Assembly: GCA_035512775.1 (NCBI GenBank) | Contig: DATKDI010000038.1 | Coordinates: 1-38,530 of the forward strand | Source: JAJNBA01 sp035512775 | GTDB taxonomy: Bacteria; Actinomycetota; UBA4738; HRBIN12 | DNA: 38,530 bases | Direction: 5' to 3' | Part shown: positions 38,351 to 38,530 of the stretch, piece after piece | How the letters are laid out: every line of letters begins with the position of its first letter | Numbering within the stretch: position 1 is the first letter of the stretch | Position numbers and translations under genes: made by a program | Notes under the pieces: generated by a model | Told to the model about the DNA's origin: nothing | Database searches by the model: none | What the model saw: only the letters and a program-made list of their open reading frames with translations

Positions 38351-38530
38351 GCGACGCGTGGTGGACCGTGGTGCTCGTGGGGTCGGCGACGATCGCGATC
38401 AAGGGAGCGGGCCCGCTGTTGATGGGCGGCAAGCCGCTGCCTCCCCGGATCGGTCGCGTCATCGGCCTCCTCGCTCCGGCGCTGCTCGCGGCCCTGGTCG
38501 CGATCAGCACGTTCGGTGGGGAGCGCGCGC
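38347..38530 (+). CDS. azlD: AzlD-family small exporter subunit (partial, cut by window end)
   Basis: GTG at 38347 overlaps the azlC stop. The 61 visible residues (SDAWWTVVLVGSATIAIKG, GPLLMGGKPLPPR, then LLAPALLAALVAISTF) match the N-terminal two helices of AzlD proteins, which are about 100 residues long. The frame is open to the window edge, so the gene is truncated by the window only. It partners AzlC in the membrane. Confidence 0.85.
   Translation, partial: MSDAWWTVVLVGSATIAIKGAGPLLMGGKPLPPRIGRVIGLLAPALLAALVAISTFGGERA

Noticed and set aside
1..38530. CRISPR arrays, insertion sequences, rRNA, tmRNA, integrase or attachment sites
   Set aside because: No regularly spaced repeats, transposase motifs, terminal inverted repeats or rRNA signatures were found by reading. 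The tRNA lies at the other end from the accessory region, so it is not evidence of an integration site.

Overview
The window reads as chromosome of a high-GC, rod-shaped actinobacterium. The minus-strand backbone, read 5'->3', is tig-clpP-clpX-valS-folC-ndk, then mreB-mreC-mreD-mrdA-rodA, then rne/rng-rplU-rpmA-obg-nadD-lytR_C-rsfS and a tRNA-Ala. From memory this is the order known in Streptomyces, and in Mycobacterium without the mre block. GTG starts are frequent, and many start codons have an actinobacterial TAnnnT -10 box only 6-9 nt upstream, which suggests abundant leaderless mRNAs. The family or genus cannot be named from the sequence alone.

Layout. 97-5130 (minus): tRNA-Ala(GGC), rsfS, a LytR_C/LCP-like wall protein, nadD, a DinB-like protein, obg, rpmA and rplU, with one unknown plus-strand gene (4039-4482). 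5164-7323: RNase E/G with a long, structured 5' leader. 7807-9030 (plus): a cytosolic REC-histidine kinase. 9023-14462 (minus): the elongasome genes rodA, mrdA, mreD, mreC and mreB. 14601-15968 (minus): a bicovalent-FAD oxidoreductase. 16160-20459 (plus): a complete type II fatty-acid elongation set, fabD-fabH-fabG-acpP-fabF. 20476-26502 (minus): a beta-lactamase-fold hydrolase, ndk, folC and valS. 26648-30563 (plus): a stand-alone cNMP-binding protein followed by a very large class III cyclase/ATPase. 30560-33933 (minus): clpX, a single clpP and tig. 34028-35483 (plus): a hisN-like phosphatase, tag and a 31-codon ORF.

After 35.4 kb the window becomes accessory. It holds small DNA-binding proteins, two decayed copies of one XRE-type regulator flanking a small HTH gene, an HExxH zincin-like gene, a 50-codon ORF and a strong terminator. 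It ends in the azlC-azlD amino-acid exporter pair, which is cut by the window edge.

How the genes work together. The minus-strand core couples proteostasis (Tig, ClpXP), translation (ValRS, L21, L27, Obg, RsfS), RNA decay and lateral wall growth. Plus-strand genes are inserted between these blocks. Junctions are very tight. GTGA or ATGA start/stop overlaps are the usual way of coupling genes in an operon, and several convergent genes overlap at their stop codons. The most interesting novel candidates are the zincin/peptide operon (36984-37638), the cAMP-type read/write pair (26648-30563), the tandem repeat operator at fabD and the structured leader upstream of RNase E.
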